A DNA stretch of 64,000 nt from Paracoccaceae bacterium (GTDB taxonomy: Bacteria > Pseudomonadota > Alphaproteobacteria > Rhodobacterales > Rhodobacteraceae), in NCBI GenBank assembly GCA_027486345.1, contig JAIXPH010000055.1, positions 1 through 64,000 on the forward strand, in the 5' to 3' direction. The notes under the pieces are model-generated. The model was not told the DNA's origin. It did not search any database and saw nothing but the letters and a program-made list of their open reading frames with translations. A program made the position numbers and the translations under genes. Shown here piece after piece: positions 34,714-43,189 of this stretch (its first letter is position 1; every line of letters starts with the position of its first letter).

Positions 34714-35775
34714 TCAACCGCGCGAATCGACGCTGGCCGCAAGGTCATGCGCCTTTCGCATCACCGTTGGGAGGTCGGCAGGCCGGAAATCGGCATGGGT
34801 CATGAACTGACCGCGCCGGGGGACGGCGTCCAGCGGTGTCCTGGCCACAGACAGGCGCAGAATCAGGTGGAAATGGGTGAAGGTGTGCCGCACCTCCCCC
34901 ACATCCTGCCAATCGGCGGCAATGGGTTCCGGCCCCCCGGCCCCGTCCCAATCGCTGCCCGGAAAGCCCAGCATCCCGCCCAGCAACCCCCGATCCGGCC
35001 GACGCTCCACCAGCCACGCGCCATCGCTGCGCCGCGCCAGCCAGAGCCTGCCGTGCCGCACCGGTTTGGCCGTCTTTTCCGCCTTGCGCGGCAGGGTGGC
35101 CTGCACGCCTTCGGCCCGCGCGCGGCAGGGGGTGCGCCACGGGCAGATGCCGCAGGCCGGGTTGCGCGGGGTGCAGATGGTGGCGCCAAGGTCCATCACC
35201 GCTTGGGCATAATCGCCGGGGCGCTGCGGCGGGGTCAGCAGCGCGGCCAGCCGGGTCAGTTCCGGCTTGGACCCCGGCAGCGGGTCCGTCACCAGCCACA
35301 GCCGCGACATCACTCGTTCCACGTTGCCGTCCACGACCGTCGCCGCCTCATCATAGGCAATCGAGGCGATGGCGGCGGCGGTATAGGGACCGATCCCCGG
35401 CAAGGACAAAAGCCCATCGCGTGAGGTCGGGAACACCCCGCCATGATCCCGCACCACCGCCCGCGCGCAGGCCAGCAGGTTCCGCGCCCGGGCGTAATAG
35501 CCCAAACCCGCCCATTCGCCCATCACATCGGCATCCTCGGCCGCGGCCAGATCGGCCACGGTGGGCCAACGGTCGGTGAATCGGCGGAAGTAATCGCGCA
35601 CGGCGGCCACGGTGGTTTGCTGCAACATCACCTCGGACAGCCAGACGCGGTAAGGGTCAGGCCGGACGCCCGCCTTCTTATCCTCAGGCGGCACCCGCCA
35701 CGGCATGACCCGCGCATTGCGGTCATACCACTCCAGCAATTCACCACTCAGCGCCGCCCGTTCACCGTCACGCAT
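34714..35775 (-). CDS. mutY: A/G-specific adenine glycosylase
   Basis: A 353-residue base-excision-repair enzyme that removes adenine from 8-oxoG:A mispairs. The catalytic Glu is in WLSEVMLQQTTVAAV. The helix-hairpin-helix LPGIGPYTAAAIASIAYDEAATVVDGNVERV carries the catalytic Asp. The [4Fe-4S] cluster ligands are spaced C-x6-C-x2-C-x5-C in the segment beginning CTPRNPACGICPW. The C-terminal NUDIX-like domain (LLGGMLGFPGSDW, TFTHFHLILRL) recognises 8-oxoG. It is intact and of normal length. Start MRDGERAALS. Confidence 0.96.
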   Translation of the reverse strand: MRDGERAALSGELLEWYDRNARVMPWRVPPEDKKAGVRPDPYRVWLSEVMLQQTTVAAVRDYFRRFTDRWPTVADLAAAEDADVMGEWAGLGYYARARNLLACARAVVRDHGGVFPTSRDGLLSLPGIGPYTAAAIASIAYDEAATVVDGNVERVMSRLWLVTDPLPGSKPELTRLAALLTPPQRPGDYAQAVMDLGATICTPRNPACGICPWRTPCRARAEGVQATLPRKAEKTAKPVRHGRLWLARRSDGAWLVERRPDRGLLGGMLGFPGSDWDGAGGPEPIAADWQDVGEVRHTFTHFHLILRLSVARTPLDAVPRRGQFMTHADFRPADLPTVMRKAHDLAASVDSRG

Positions 35776-35857
35776 TCTTTATGCCTTGCCCTGCCGGGTT
35801 CATTTGCCCATCCCCCTGTTGCCCGCATAGAATAGCGGGAACAGGCGTCAGGACCAG

Positions 35858-36382
35858 ATGAGCAAGAAACCCCTTCCCCCGCCCAACCCCACCCGCCGCA
35901 TGCGCGGGTTCGAGGCGACGGCCACCTTCGTCCGCGACCCGATCCGCGCCGTGGGCGAAAGCCGGGGCTTTGCGGTGACGCGCCTTTTGACCCATTGGGC
36001 CGAAGTGGCGGGTGATGACCTTGCCGCCGTCACCCGCCCGGTCAAGGTGGGCTATGGCCGTGACGGACTGGGGGCGACGCTGACCGTGCTGGTGCGCGGG
36101 GCCCATGCCCAGATGGTCGAGATGCAGAAAGAAAAGCTGCGCGAAAAGGTCAACGCGATCTATGGCTATGCCGCCATCTCGCGCGTCGTGCTGACCCAGA
36201 CGGCGCCCGTAGGCTTTGCCGAGGGTCAGGCCGAATTCACCCCCGCCCCCAAGGCCCCCCCGCCCCCCGATCCGGTCGTTCAGGCCAAGGCCGCCGAAAC
36301 CGCCGCCGTCATCGGTGACCCCGGATTGCGGGCCGCCCTTGAAGCCTTGGGGCAAAACATTTTAACTCGTCGCAAAAGATGA
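35858..36382 (+). CDS. DUF721 (DciA-like) protein
   Basis: A 174-residue protein. The central segment GFAVTRLLTHWAEVAGDDLAAVTRPVKVGYGRDGLGATLTVLVRGAHAQMVEMQKEKLREKVNAIYGY fits the DUF721/DciA fold, the DnaB loader-like family. The N-terminal and C-terminal ends are Pro-rich. The stop overlaps the following DsbA-like gene (ATGA). The role in replication initiation is inferred from the family. Confidence 0.85.
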   Translation: MSKKPLPPPNPTRRMRGFEATATFVRDPIRAVGESRGFAVTRLLTHWAEVAGDDLAAVTRPVKVGYGRDGLGATLTVLVRGAHAQMVEMQKEKLREKVNAIYGYAAISRVVLTQTAPVGFAEGQAEFTPAPKAPPPPDPVVQAKAAETAAVIGDPGLRAALEALGQNILTRRKR

Positions 36383-37020
36383 AAAGGCAGATGTCCATGC
36401 TCAAGAAACTGGCCGCCGCACTGGCGCTTACCCTTCTGGCCTTTGGCCCCGCGCAGGCGCAAGAGGCCAGCGCCGACGCCCCCGCCGCGGCGGTTGAGGT
36501 CAAGGATTTCTCGCTTGGCCCCGCCGATGCCAAGGTCGAGGTGATCGAATATGCCTCGTTCACCTGCCCGCATTGCGCGGCGTTCCACGCCGATGTCTAT
36601 CCCAAGCTGAAGGCGGACTATATCGACACCGGCAAGATCAAGTTCACCTACCGTGAGGTGTATTTTGACAAATACGGTCTCTGGGCCGCGATGGTTGCCC
36701 GCTGCGGCGGTGAGATGCGCTATTTCCCCATCGCTGACATGATCTTTGACCAGCAGCGCGAATGGGCGGCGTCGGATGATGCCACCGTGGTGGTGGAAAA
36801 CCTGAAGCGTCTGGGCCGTGCGGCAGGTCTTGAGGATGCGGCGATGGATGCCTGCCTGAAGGACGGCAAGATGGCCGAAGCGATGGTGGCGCATTATCAG
36901 GAAAACGCCACGGCGGACGGTCTGGAGGGCACGCCGTCCTTCAAGATCAACGGCACCATGCACACCAACATGTCCTACGATGAGATGAAGGCGATCATCG
37001 ACGCCGAACTGGCGAAGTAA
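36379..37020 (+). CDS. DsbA family thiol-disulfide oxidoreductase
   Basis: A 213-residue periplasmic protein. Signal peptide MKRQMSMLKKLAAALALTLLAFGPAQA. The active site is CPHC in EYASFTCPHCAAFH (residue about 61), and the cis-Pro loop is EGTPSFKING. An extra Cys pair (MVARCGG and MDACLKD) is present, as in alphaproteobacterial DsbA-like and DsbA/G proteins. ATG 36379 overlaps the upstream stop; ATG 36391 with AAAAGG in front is an alternative start. Confidence 0.88.
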   Translation: MKRQMSMLKKLAAALALTLLAFGPAQAQEASADAPAAAVEVKDFSLGPADAKVEVIEYASFTCPHCAAFHADVYPKLKADYIDTGKIKFTYREVYFDKYGLWAAMVARCGGEMRYFPIADMIFDQQREWAASDDATVVVENLKRLGRAAGLEDAAMDACLKDGKMAEAMVAHYQENATADGLEGTPSFKINGTMHTNMSYDEMKAIIDAELAK

Positions 37021-37023
37021 GCG

Positions 37024-38142
37024 ATGACACCCCTGCACGGTGTGAAGGTCGTCGAACTGGCGCGGATTCTGGCTGGCCCCTGGGCGGGCCAGACCCTTGC
37101 CGATCTGGGGGCAGAGGTCATCAAGGTCGAGGCTCCCGAAGGCGATGACACCCGCCGTTGGGGGCCTCCGTTCATTGAACGCGAAGGGGACCGATCCGCC
37201 GCCTACTTCCACGCCGCCAACCGGGGCAAGAAGTCGGTCGTCTGCGATTTCCGCACGCCCGAGGGTCAGGACTATGTCCGCCGTCTGGTGGCCGACGCCG
37301 ATGTGGTGATCGAGAATTTCAAGGTGGGCGGTCTGGCCAAGTATGGGCTGGACTGGCCCTCCTTGCAGGCTGTCAATCCGCGTCTGATCTATTGCTCGAT
37401 CACCGGCTTCGGGCAGGACGGGCCCTATGCCCATCGCGCGGGCTATGATTTCATCATCCAGGGCATGGCCGGATTGATGAGCGTGACGGGCGAGCCTGAC
37501 GGCCAGCCGCAAAAGGTGGGCGTCGCCGTGACGGATGTCTTCACCGGGGTCTATGCGGCGACGGCCATCCTTGCCGCGCTGCATCAGCGGTCGGTGACCG
37601 GGCGCGGGCAGCAGGTCGACATGGCGCTGATGGATGTCGCTTCCAGCATCATGGCCAACCAGAACATGAACTATCTGGCCACGGGGAAGGCCCCGCAAAA
37701 GATGGGGAACGCGCATCCGAACCTCGCGCCCTATGCGGTGTTCGACTGCGCCGATGGCTGGATCATCCTCGCCACCGGGAATGACGGGCAATACCGGCGG
37801 CTTTGTGGGCTGCTCGGCCTGCCGGACTTGGCCGAGGCGGCGGCCTATCTGACCAACGCCGACCGGGTGAAGAACCGTCTGGCGCTGACCGAGGCACTGA
37901 CGGCGGCAACCCTGCGCTGGCAGAAGGCCGATCTTCTGGCCGCCTGCGAGGCCGAGGGCGTGCCTGCCGGACCGATCAACGATCTGGCTGAGGTCTTCGC
38001 CGATCCGCAAATCAGCGCGCGCGGGATGAAGATCATGCCGGATGGGATACCGGGGGTGCGGTCGCCCTTTACCTTTTCGGATGCCGAACTGGCCCTTGAC
38101 CGTCCCGCGCCAAGACTGGGCGAGCATCAGAACGAGGTTTGA
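37024..38142 (+). CDS. CaiB/BaiF CoA-transferase family protein
   Basis: A 372-residue class III CoA transferase. The N-terminus LHGVKVVELARILAGPWAGQTLADLGAEVIKVEAPEGDDTRRWGPPF is typical, and the catalytic Asp is expected in QQVDMALMDVA. RHxG-type segments around PKMGNAHPNLAPYAVFDCADGWIILATGND and the C-terminal DPQISARGMKIMPDGIPGVRSPF fit the family. The acyl donor and acceptor cannot be told. It follows the DsbA-like gene by 3 bp. Confidence 0.9.
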   Translation: MTPLHGVKVVELARILAGPWAGQTLADLGAEVIKVEAPEGDDTRRWGPPFIEREGDRSAAYFHAANRGKKSVVCDFRTPEGQDYVRRLVADADVVIENFKVGGLAKYGLDWPSLQAVNPRLIYCSITGFGQDGPYAHRAGYDFIIQGMAGLMSVTGEPDGQPQKVGVAVTDVFTGVYAATAILAALHQRSVTGRGQQVDMALMDVASSIMANQNMNYLATGKAPQKMGNAHPNLAPYAVFDCADGWIILATGNDGQYRRLCGLLGLPDLAEAAAYLTNADRVKNRLALTEALTAATLRWQKADLLAACEAEGVPAGPINDLAEVFADPQISARGMKIMPDGIPGVRSPFTFSDAELALDRPAPRLGEHQNEV

Positions 38143-38159
38143 TCAAGCAAGCGCTGTCG

Positions 38160-38306
38160 CAGGCCCCCTCACCCCAACCCTCTCCCCCGAGGGGAGAGGG
38201 GGCGCGATTTGGTGGCGCTCGGGATGATTTTCAAGTTTTGCCAAACGCTTGCCCGAGGAGCATTCCCTCTCCCCTCGGGGGAGAGGGTCAGGGTGAGGGG
38301 GCGCGA
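38160..38306. repeat. pair of inverted GC-rich palindromic repeats
   Basis: Two elements, about 38163-38209 and 38262-38306, each contain the internal palindrome CCTCTCCCC-CGAG-GGGAGAGG or its mirror, and they are themselves in inverted orientation (CCCTCACCCcaacCCTCTCC versus GGAGAGGGtcaGGGTGAGGG). Both end in GGGGGCGCGATT. They separate the CoA-transferase from the convergent nuclease gene. They resemble the intergenic REP-like repeats seen in many genomes and could act as a bidirectional terminator. Confidence 0.7.
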
Positions 38307-39188
38307 TTACAGGTCCATCTCCACCAACAGCGGATGATGGTCTGACGCCACGCAAGCGTTGTCCACCGACACCGACCGCACTCGCCCGGCCAGATCGCCG
38401 GTGACGAAGCAATGGTCCAACTGCCGCAGCCGCTTTTCCCCCGCAATCACCTTTTCATGGCTGTGCAGACTGCCCGGCTGTCGCCCCGCCGCCGCGACGG
38501 CATCGACAAAGCCGGAGGCATAGCGCGCGCCGGGGTGATAGGGGGTCGCGCCGCAGATGCGGCTGTATTCCGCGCTGAACGGTTCGGAGTTGAAATCGCC
38601 CATCCAGATGGCGGAGAGGGGGTTTTCCGGCTCCGCCTGCCCTTCGGTCCAGTTGCGGGCGGGTTCGTCGTCGGTCCCGCTCCATGGTCCGCCCTCAAGG
38701 GGCGCGCGGTTGTGCCGCGACAGAAGGAAATCAATCTCTTCCATCCGCTCCTCCACCCCCACATGGGCCAGATGGATCGACAGCACCCGCAGCGGACCGG
38801 CATCCGTGCGGATCATCGCCTCAAGCGCGGCGTTCTGGGTGTTGAGAGGGTCAATCATCCGACGCTTGGGCAAGGGCCAGAGACGCGACCAGACAATCGG
38901 CAGGCGCGACAGGATCATCGTGCCGAACTGACGCCGCCGGTTCACCACGCGGCCATCCACCACCTCAGAGGAATCCATGTCAAAGGCGGGGCCATAGACC
39001 CAATGATGCTGCGGAAGAAGGTCGGACAGGATCGCGGGTTGGTCATCCATGCCGCTGCGGGTCCAGTTCCGCTCGACTTCTTGCAGGCAGATGATGTCGC
39101 CGCCTGCGATCACATCGGCAATCCGCCGCAGGTCATAGCGGCCATCGCTGCCAAACCCATATTGGATGTTGAAACTGATCAGCCGCAT
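38307..39188 (-). CDS. endonuclease/exonuclease/phosphatase family protein
   Basis: A 293-residue EEP-fold hydrolase. The metal and catalytic motifs are present: LISFNIQYG, ICLQEVERN, IHLAHVG, WMGDFNSEP and the C-terminal SDHHPLLVEM. It acts on nucleic acids, phospholipids or other phosphodiesters; the substrate is unknown. The start ATG 39186-39188 (MRLISFN) was chosen because the in-frame extension upstream runs through the tRNA gene. No signal peptide, so it is probably cytoplasmic. Confidence 0.85.
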   Translation of the reverse strand: MRLISFNIQYGFGSDGRYDLRRIADVIAGGDIICLQEVERNWTRSGMDDQPAILSDLLPQHHWVYGPAFDMDSSEVVDGRVVNRRRQFGTMILSRLPIVWSRLWPLPKRRMIDPLNTQNAALEAMIRTDAGPLRVLSIHLAHVGVEERMEEIDFLLSRHNRAPLEGGPWSGTDDEPARNWTEGQAEPENPLSAIWMGDFNSEPFSAEYSRICGATPYHPGARYASGFVDAVAAAGRQPGSLHSHEKVIAGEKRLRQLDHCFVTGDLAGRVRSVSVDNACVASDHHPLLVEMDL

Positions 39189-39298
39189 CCTGCCGCATCC
39201 TTGCCCGCCCTGCCCGGAGACTTTGGGGCAGGCGGCCAGAAAAGGCGCAAGTCCTGTGCTTGGCAAGGCGGTTCCAGCGCATCGGTGGCCCTGAAAAC

Positions 39299-39323
39299 CA
39301 AAAACCCGAGGCGAACCCCGGGT
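39299..39323 (-). terminator. intrinsic terminator of tRNA-Lys
   Basis: On the minus strand ACCCGGGG-TTCG-CCTCGGGT forms an 8-bp stem (one G-T pair) capped by a stable UUCG tetraloop, followed by TTTTTGG. It begins 12 bp after the tRNA 3' end. Confidence 0.85.
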
Positions 39324-39334
39324 CTTTGATACAG

Positions 39335-39410
39335 TGGTGAGCCGGACAGGATTCGAACCTGTGACCCGCTGATTAAAAGTCAGCTGCTCTACCAACTGAG
39401 CTACCGGCCC
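39335..39410 (-). tRNA. tRNA-Lys (anticodon TTT)
   Basis: A 76-nt tRNA including an encoded CCA. The acceptor arm GGGCCGG pairs with CCGGCTC (one G-T pair), followed by discriminator A and CCA. The D-loop has AGCTCAGTTGGTAGAGC, the anticodon loop CTTTTAA with TTT, and the T arm GTTCGAATC. It reads TTT, i.e. lysine AAA/AAG codons. Confidence 0.96.
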
Positions 39411-39507
39411 TCTGTGAAGCGGGTGATTATGGGCTTACGCCGGGGGGGTCAAGGGCAAAAAATGCGGCCTCTGGCAGAATCTTCGCAGCTTGCGTATATC
39501 GACGCGC

Positions 39508-40347
39508 ATGACGGAACAGCGTGCCCCCCTTGGCCTGCCCTTCATGAAAATGCATGGGCTTGGCAATGACTTCGTGGTGATCGACTCGCGTGGGCGCGAG
39601 GCGGTAACGACGCCTGCGCTGGCGCGGGCGCTGGGCGACCGCAATCGCGGGGTGGGGTTTGACCAGTTGGCGGAAATCCGGGACTCGGATGTCGCCGACT
39701 TTGCCTTGGATTTCTGGAACTCTGACGGTAGCCGCGCCGGGGCTTGCGGCAATGCCACGCGCTGCGTGTCGGATTACATGATGCGGCAGTTGCGGCGCGA
39801 TGCGGTGACGCTGGTCACGGTGCGCGGCGGGCTGTCAGCGCGGCGTCAGGCGGACGGGCTGGTGTCGGTGAACATGGGGCATCCGCAACTGGATTGGGCC
39901 GATGTGCCGCTGGCGCAGGCGATGGACACGCTGCATCTGCCTCTGTCCGGTGATCCGGTGGCGGTGGGGATGGGCAATCCCCATGCGGTGTTCTTCGTTC
40001 CCGATGCGACGGCGGTGGATGTGGCGGGGCTGGGCCCTGTGGTCGAACATGACCCGCTGTTCCCGCAGCGCACCAATGTCGAATTTGCCAGCCTGACCGC
40101 GCCCGACCATATCCGCATGCGGGTGTGGGAACGCGGGACGGGCATCACGCTTGCCTGTGGGTCGGGGGCTTGTGCCACCGCAGTGGCGGCGCATCGGCGG
40201 GGCCTGACCGGGCGGCGGGTGCTGATGGATGTCGATGGCGGGCGGCTGGAGATTGACTGGCGCGCGGATGGCGTCTGGATGACCGGACCCACGGCGCATG
40301 TCTTTGATGCGGTGCTGACTCCCGCCTTTCTGGCAGCCCACGCATGA
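39508..40347 (+). CDS. dapF: diaminopimelate epimerase
   Basis: A 279-residue cofactor-free epimerase that converts LL- to meso-diaminopimelate for lysine and peptidoglycan synthesis. The two catalytic cysteines are in ACGNATRC (about residue 79) and ACGSGACAT (about 222). [15 protein letters not shown] is the typical N-terminus. Start ATG 39508 (MTEQRAPLG). It overlaps mtaB (ATGA), and lies next to tRNA-Lys on the opposite strand. Confidence 0.96.
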   Translation: MTEQRAPLGLPFMKMHGLGNDFVVIDSRGREAVTTPALARALGDRNRGVGFDQLAEIRDSDVADFALDFWNSDGSRAGACGNATRCVSDYMMRQLRRDAVTLVTVRGGLSARRQADGLVSVNMGHPQLDWADVPLAQAMDTLHLPLSGDPVAVGMGNPHAVFFVPDATAVDVAGLGPVVEHDPLFPQRTNVEFASLTAPDHIRMRVWERGTGITLACGSGACATAVAAHRRGLTGRRVLMDVDGGRLEIDWRADGVWMTGPTAHVFDAVLTPAFLAAHA

Positions 40348-41603
40348 ACGCGCCCGTTTTCGCCACGCTGGGATGCCGCCTGAACGCCTATGAGACTGAG
40401 GCGATGAAGGAACTCTCCGCCGCCGCCGGGGTGGAGAATGCGGTCATCGTCAACACCTGCGCCGTCACGGCAGAGGCTGTGCGAAAGGCCAAACAGGAAA
40501 TCCGTCGTCTGTCCCGCGAAAACCCCGGGGCAACGATCATCGTCACCGGCTGCGCCGCGCAGACAGAACCCGAAACCTTCGCCGCCATGCCCGAGGTAGC
40601 CAAGGTGATTGGCAACCATGAGAAAATGCAGGCCGAGACGTGGACGGGCCTTGCCGCTCGCGTGCCGGACCTGATCGGCGCGACCGAAAAGGTGCAGGTC
40701 GATGACATCATGTCCGTGCGGGAAACGGCGGGGCATCTGATCGACGGTTTTGGCCGCCACCGCGCCTATGTGCAGGTGCAAAACGGCTGCGATCACCGCT
40801 GCACCTTTTGCATCATCCCCTTCGGGCGCGGGAATTCCCGGTCGGTTCCGGCGGGCGTGGTGGTCGAACAGATCAAGCGGCTGGTGGGAAATGGGTTCAA
40901 TGAGGTGGTGCTGACGGGCGTTGACCTGACCTCTTGGGGCGCTGACCTGCCCGCGCAGCCGCGTCTGGGTGATCTGGTGCTGCGGATCTTGAAGCTGGTG
41001 CCGGACCTGCCACGGTTGCGCATCAGCTCCATCGACTCGATCGAGGCGGATGAGGCGCTGATGCAGGCCATCGCGACCGAACCGCGCCTGATGCCGCATC
41101 TGCACCTGTCCTTGCAAGCGGGGGATGACCTGATCCTGAAACGGATGAAGCGCCGCCACCTGCGCGATGACGCCATCCGCTTTTGCGAAGAGGCGCGGCG
41201 TCTGCGCCCCGACATGGTCTTTGGGGCCGACATCATCGCGGGTTTTCCGACCGAGACCGAAGAGATGTTCGCCCAGTCGGTCAAGCTGGTCGACGACTGC
41301 GGCCTGACCTTCCTGCATGTCTTCCCCTTCAGCCCGCGCAAGGGCACGCCCGCCGCGCGGATGCCGCAGGTGAAGGGCCCCGCGATCAAGGACCGCGCCG
41401 CGCGGCTGCGCGCCGTGGGGGATGCCGCCTTGCAGCGGCATTTGCAGGCGCAGGTCGGCCAGACCCATCGCATCCTGCTGGAAGGACCGCGCCTTGGCCG
41501 GACCGAACAGTTCACCGAAGTCAGCTTTGACCGCGACATGCCCGAAGGGGCCATCGTCTCGGCCCGGATCACAGGCTGGCAGGGGGATCGGCTGACGGCT
41601 TGA
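40344..41603 (+). CDS. mtaB: tRNA t6A37 methylthiotransferase (MtaB-type)
   Basis: A 419-residue radical-SAM enzyme that converts t6A37 to ms2t6A37 in tRNA. The N-terminal cluster cysteines are in TLGCRLN, VNTCAVT and TGCAAQ. The radical-SAM motif is C-x3-C-x2-C in [13 protein letters not shown] short C-terminal TRAM domain follows. It is of normal length. MiaB-type proteins are close relatives, but the opening TLGCRLNxYETE pattern fits MtaB. Lys tRNAs decoding AAA are t6A substrates, and tRNA-Lys(TTT) is nearby. Confidence 0.9.
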   Translation: MNAPVFATLGCRLNAYETEAMKELSAAAGVENAVIVNTCAVTAEAVRKAKQEIRRLSRENPGATIIVTGCAAQTEPETFAAMPEVAKVIGNHEKMQAETWTGLAARVPDLIGATEKVQVDDIMSVRETAGHLIDGFGRHRAYVQVQNGCDHRCTFCIIPFGRGNSRSVPAGVVVEQIKRLVGNGFNEVVLTGVDLTSWGADLPAQPRLGDLVLRILKLVPDLPRLRISSIDSIEADEALMQAIATEPRLMPHLHLSLQAGDDLILKRMKRRHLRDDAIRFCEEARRLRPDMVFGADIIAGFPTETEEMFAQSVKLVDDCGLTFLHVFPFSPRKGTPAARMPQVKGPAIKDRAARLRAVGDAALQRHLQAQVGQTHRILLEGPRLGRTEQFTEVSFDRDMPEGAIVSARITGWQGDRLTA

Positions 41604-41604
41604 A

Positions 41605-41677
41605 CGGTCCGGGGGACAAGGATCGGCGGGCAGTTTCGTAAGGAAACTTCGCCCAGCCAGCATTCCCCCGGAACCGG
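41605..41677. other. strong two-stem RNA fold beside the TROVE gene
   Basis: CGGTCCGGGGGA (41605-41616) pairs with TCCCCCGGA-A-CCG (41664-41676), a 12-bp outer stem with a single bulged A at 41673. Inside, GGC-GGGC-AGTTTC (41625-41637) pairs with GAAACT-tc-GCCC-a-GCC (41643-41658), two small bulges and a 5-nt loop. The two stems are joined by an asymmetric internal loop. It lies between the convergent mtaB and TROVE stops. It could be a bidirectional terminator (no U tract), or a structured RNA related to the Ro60-like protein. Confidence 0.5.
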
Positions 41678-41683
41678 AAGCCA

Positions 41684-43087
41684 TCAGGGCGTGTCGCCCT
41701 CTGCCTTGGCCAAAGCATAGTCGATCCCCTGTCGTCCTTCAACGAAATCGCGGATGCGGTGCAGGGTCGTGTCTGACATGCCCGACAGATGCAGGATATC
41801 CGCCGCGTCCGGAAGCGATGCAGGGAACCGGCCCGGAATGTCCGGGCGGATGTGCAGGCAAACGAGCTTTGCCTTCGGGTTATGGGCCTTGATCCGCCGC
41901 CACGCTGGCGTCATGGGCGGGACCGGGCCCGTGTTGCCCCAGTCGGCATTGGCCGTCACGATGACCACCAGATCGATGGGCTTGCGCTCTGCTATCAGGC
42001 TGTCAAGCGCTGCGGCCATGTGGCTGGACCGACCTTGCACGGCGGCGAGGCGTCTGGACAGGTCCAGAACGCCCCCGGCGGGATGTGGTGCCACGGGTTT
42101 CGGACCCTCGGCATAGGGCCGCAGCCGGGCGGCGCGATTGCCCTGCGTCAGCGCCAACACCATCAGGGCCGCCGCATCATGGCACCGCACCGCTGTCGCA
42201 GCACCACGGGGCAAGGCGGTCGCCCGGCGCGTCATCACGCCCGAGACATTGGGGCAGACCACCACCGCGCCCGCGAAAGGCGGTACCCGCCCCACTGCGC
42301 GATGCAGCGCCGCTTCAGCCGCCGCGCGCAAGGGGGGCGGGGCGTCAGGGTGCAGGGCTCGCAACAGGCACAGCAGGCGGAACGGCCCCACGCCCGCAGC
42401 CTCGATCCGCGTGGGGTCGTCCAGCCGGTCTATGACTTGGGCCAAGGTTTCAGGATCATCAAACGCTTTCCGGCGCACCAGCGGGTTCAGGTTCCGCAGC
42501 AGCGCATCCAAGGGCAGCCGCCGCGCCACTGTCGCCCATTGTGCTGGGGTCAGTTTCAGACTGACCAGCAGGTCAAAGGGCACCTCGGGCGGGTCACCGA
42601 TGGGCCGGGCGCGAAAGGCCAGATAGTCCTGCACCAGCGGCGGCAGGGCCGGATGCTGCGCCTTTGGATGGACCAGCCAGCCATACAGCGCCGCGCGCGC
42701 CTCGGTTTCCGGTTTGGGGTGCACCATGCGGATGATGTCCCCCAGCGAAGGATCATGGCCGACCGAGGCCGCCAAAAGCTCCGCCTCTGTGGCCTGCTCA
42801 AGCCAGTCGCGCACCAGTGCCTTGGGGCGTGCGCCAAGTGACCGCCGCCCGCTTGTGCCCGCGCGGATGCAGCCGACAAAGCGGCGGAGCTTCATGCCAG
42901 ACGTGATGATCTTGCGAAAAGCCTGCGCGAAGAGCGCGGGGTCGCGCCGCGACAGGACGGCCAGCAGCAGCGCGGCAGGTTCGTCCTTGCCCGCCCCATC
43001 CGCCTGCACGGCAAGGCGCGCGACGTCGGCAGGCTCTGCCTTTTCTGCCCAGCGGATCAGCCGGGGCCCCTGTTGCCCAGTTCCCAT
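41684..43087 (-). CDS. compact TROVE-domain (Ro60-like) protein
   Basis: A protein of about 467 residues. The N-terminal half has HEAT-like helices matching the TROVE domain (ALLLAVLSRRDPALFAQAFRKI, LRRFVGCIRAG, RSLGARPKALVRDWLEQ). The C-terminal half is a vWA-like domain with AALMVLALTQGN, SSHMAAALDSLI, DLVVIVTANADWG and LVCLHIRPDIPGRF. Ro60/Rsr proteins are ring-shaped RNA-binding proteins that bind Y RNAs and misfolded RNA. The usual N-terminal ~70-90 residues, including the VDDWTRLDRFLILGSEGG segment, are missing, and the MIDAS residues are changed (PNVSGVM instead of VDVSGSM). The start is uncertain: ATG 43087 or GTG 43171. Neither has a good ribosome binding site. Confidence 0.72.
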   Translation of the reverse strand: MGTGQQGPRLIRWAEKAEPADVARLAVQADGAGKDEPAALLLAVLSRRDPALFAQAFRKIITSGMKLRRFVGCIRAGTSGRRSLGARPKALVRDWLEQATEAELLAASVGHDPSLGDIIRMVHPKPETEARAALYGWLVHPKAQHPALPPLVQDYLAFRARPIGDPPEVPFDLLVSLKLTPAQWATVARRLPLDALLRNLNPLVRRKAFDDPETLAQVIDRLDDPTRIEAAGVGPFRLLCLLRALHPDAPPPLRAAAEAALHRAVGRVPPFAGAVVVCPNVSGVMTRRATALPRGAATAVRCHDAAALMVLALTQGNRAARLRPYAEGPKPVAPHPAGGVLDLSRRLAAVQGRSSHMAAALDSLIAERKPIDLVVIVTANADWGNTGPVPPMTPAWRRIKAHNPKAKLVCLHIRPDIPGRFPASLPDAADILHLSGMSDTTLHRIRDFVEGRQGIDYALAKAEGDTP

Positions 43088-43189
43088 CTTGCGACCACAC
43101 ACCCGGAATACACCACCAAACACACCCCAACGGGCGGCCCAGTATTGGCCCGGATGCGCCGGGCTTGTCACCGGTCATTCGGGGCCGGC

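Noticed and set aside
36280-38127. A 615-residue minus-strand frame
   Set aside because: It is antisense to the DsbA-like and CoA-transferase genes, both well supported; His/Gly/Arg-rich without motifs.
39189-39395. Apparent N-terminal extension of the EEP nuclease reading VEQLTFNQRVTGSNPV
   Set aside because: This peptide is translation of the tRNA-Lys gene, a known annotation artefact.
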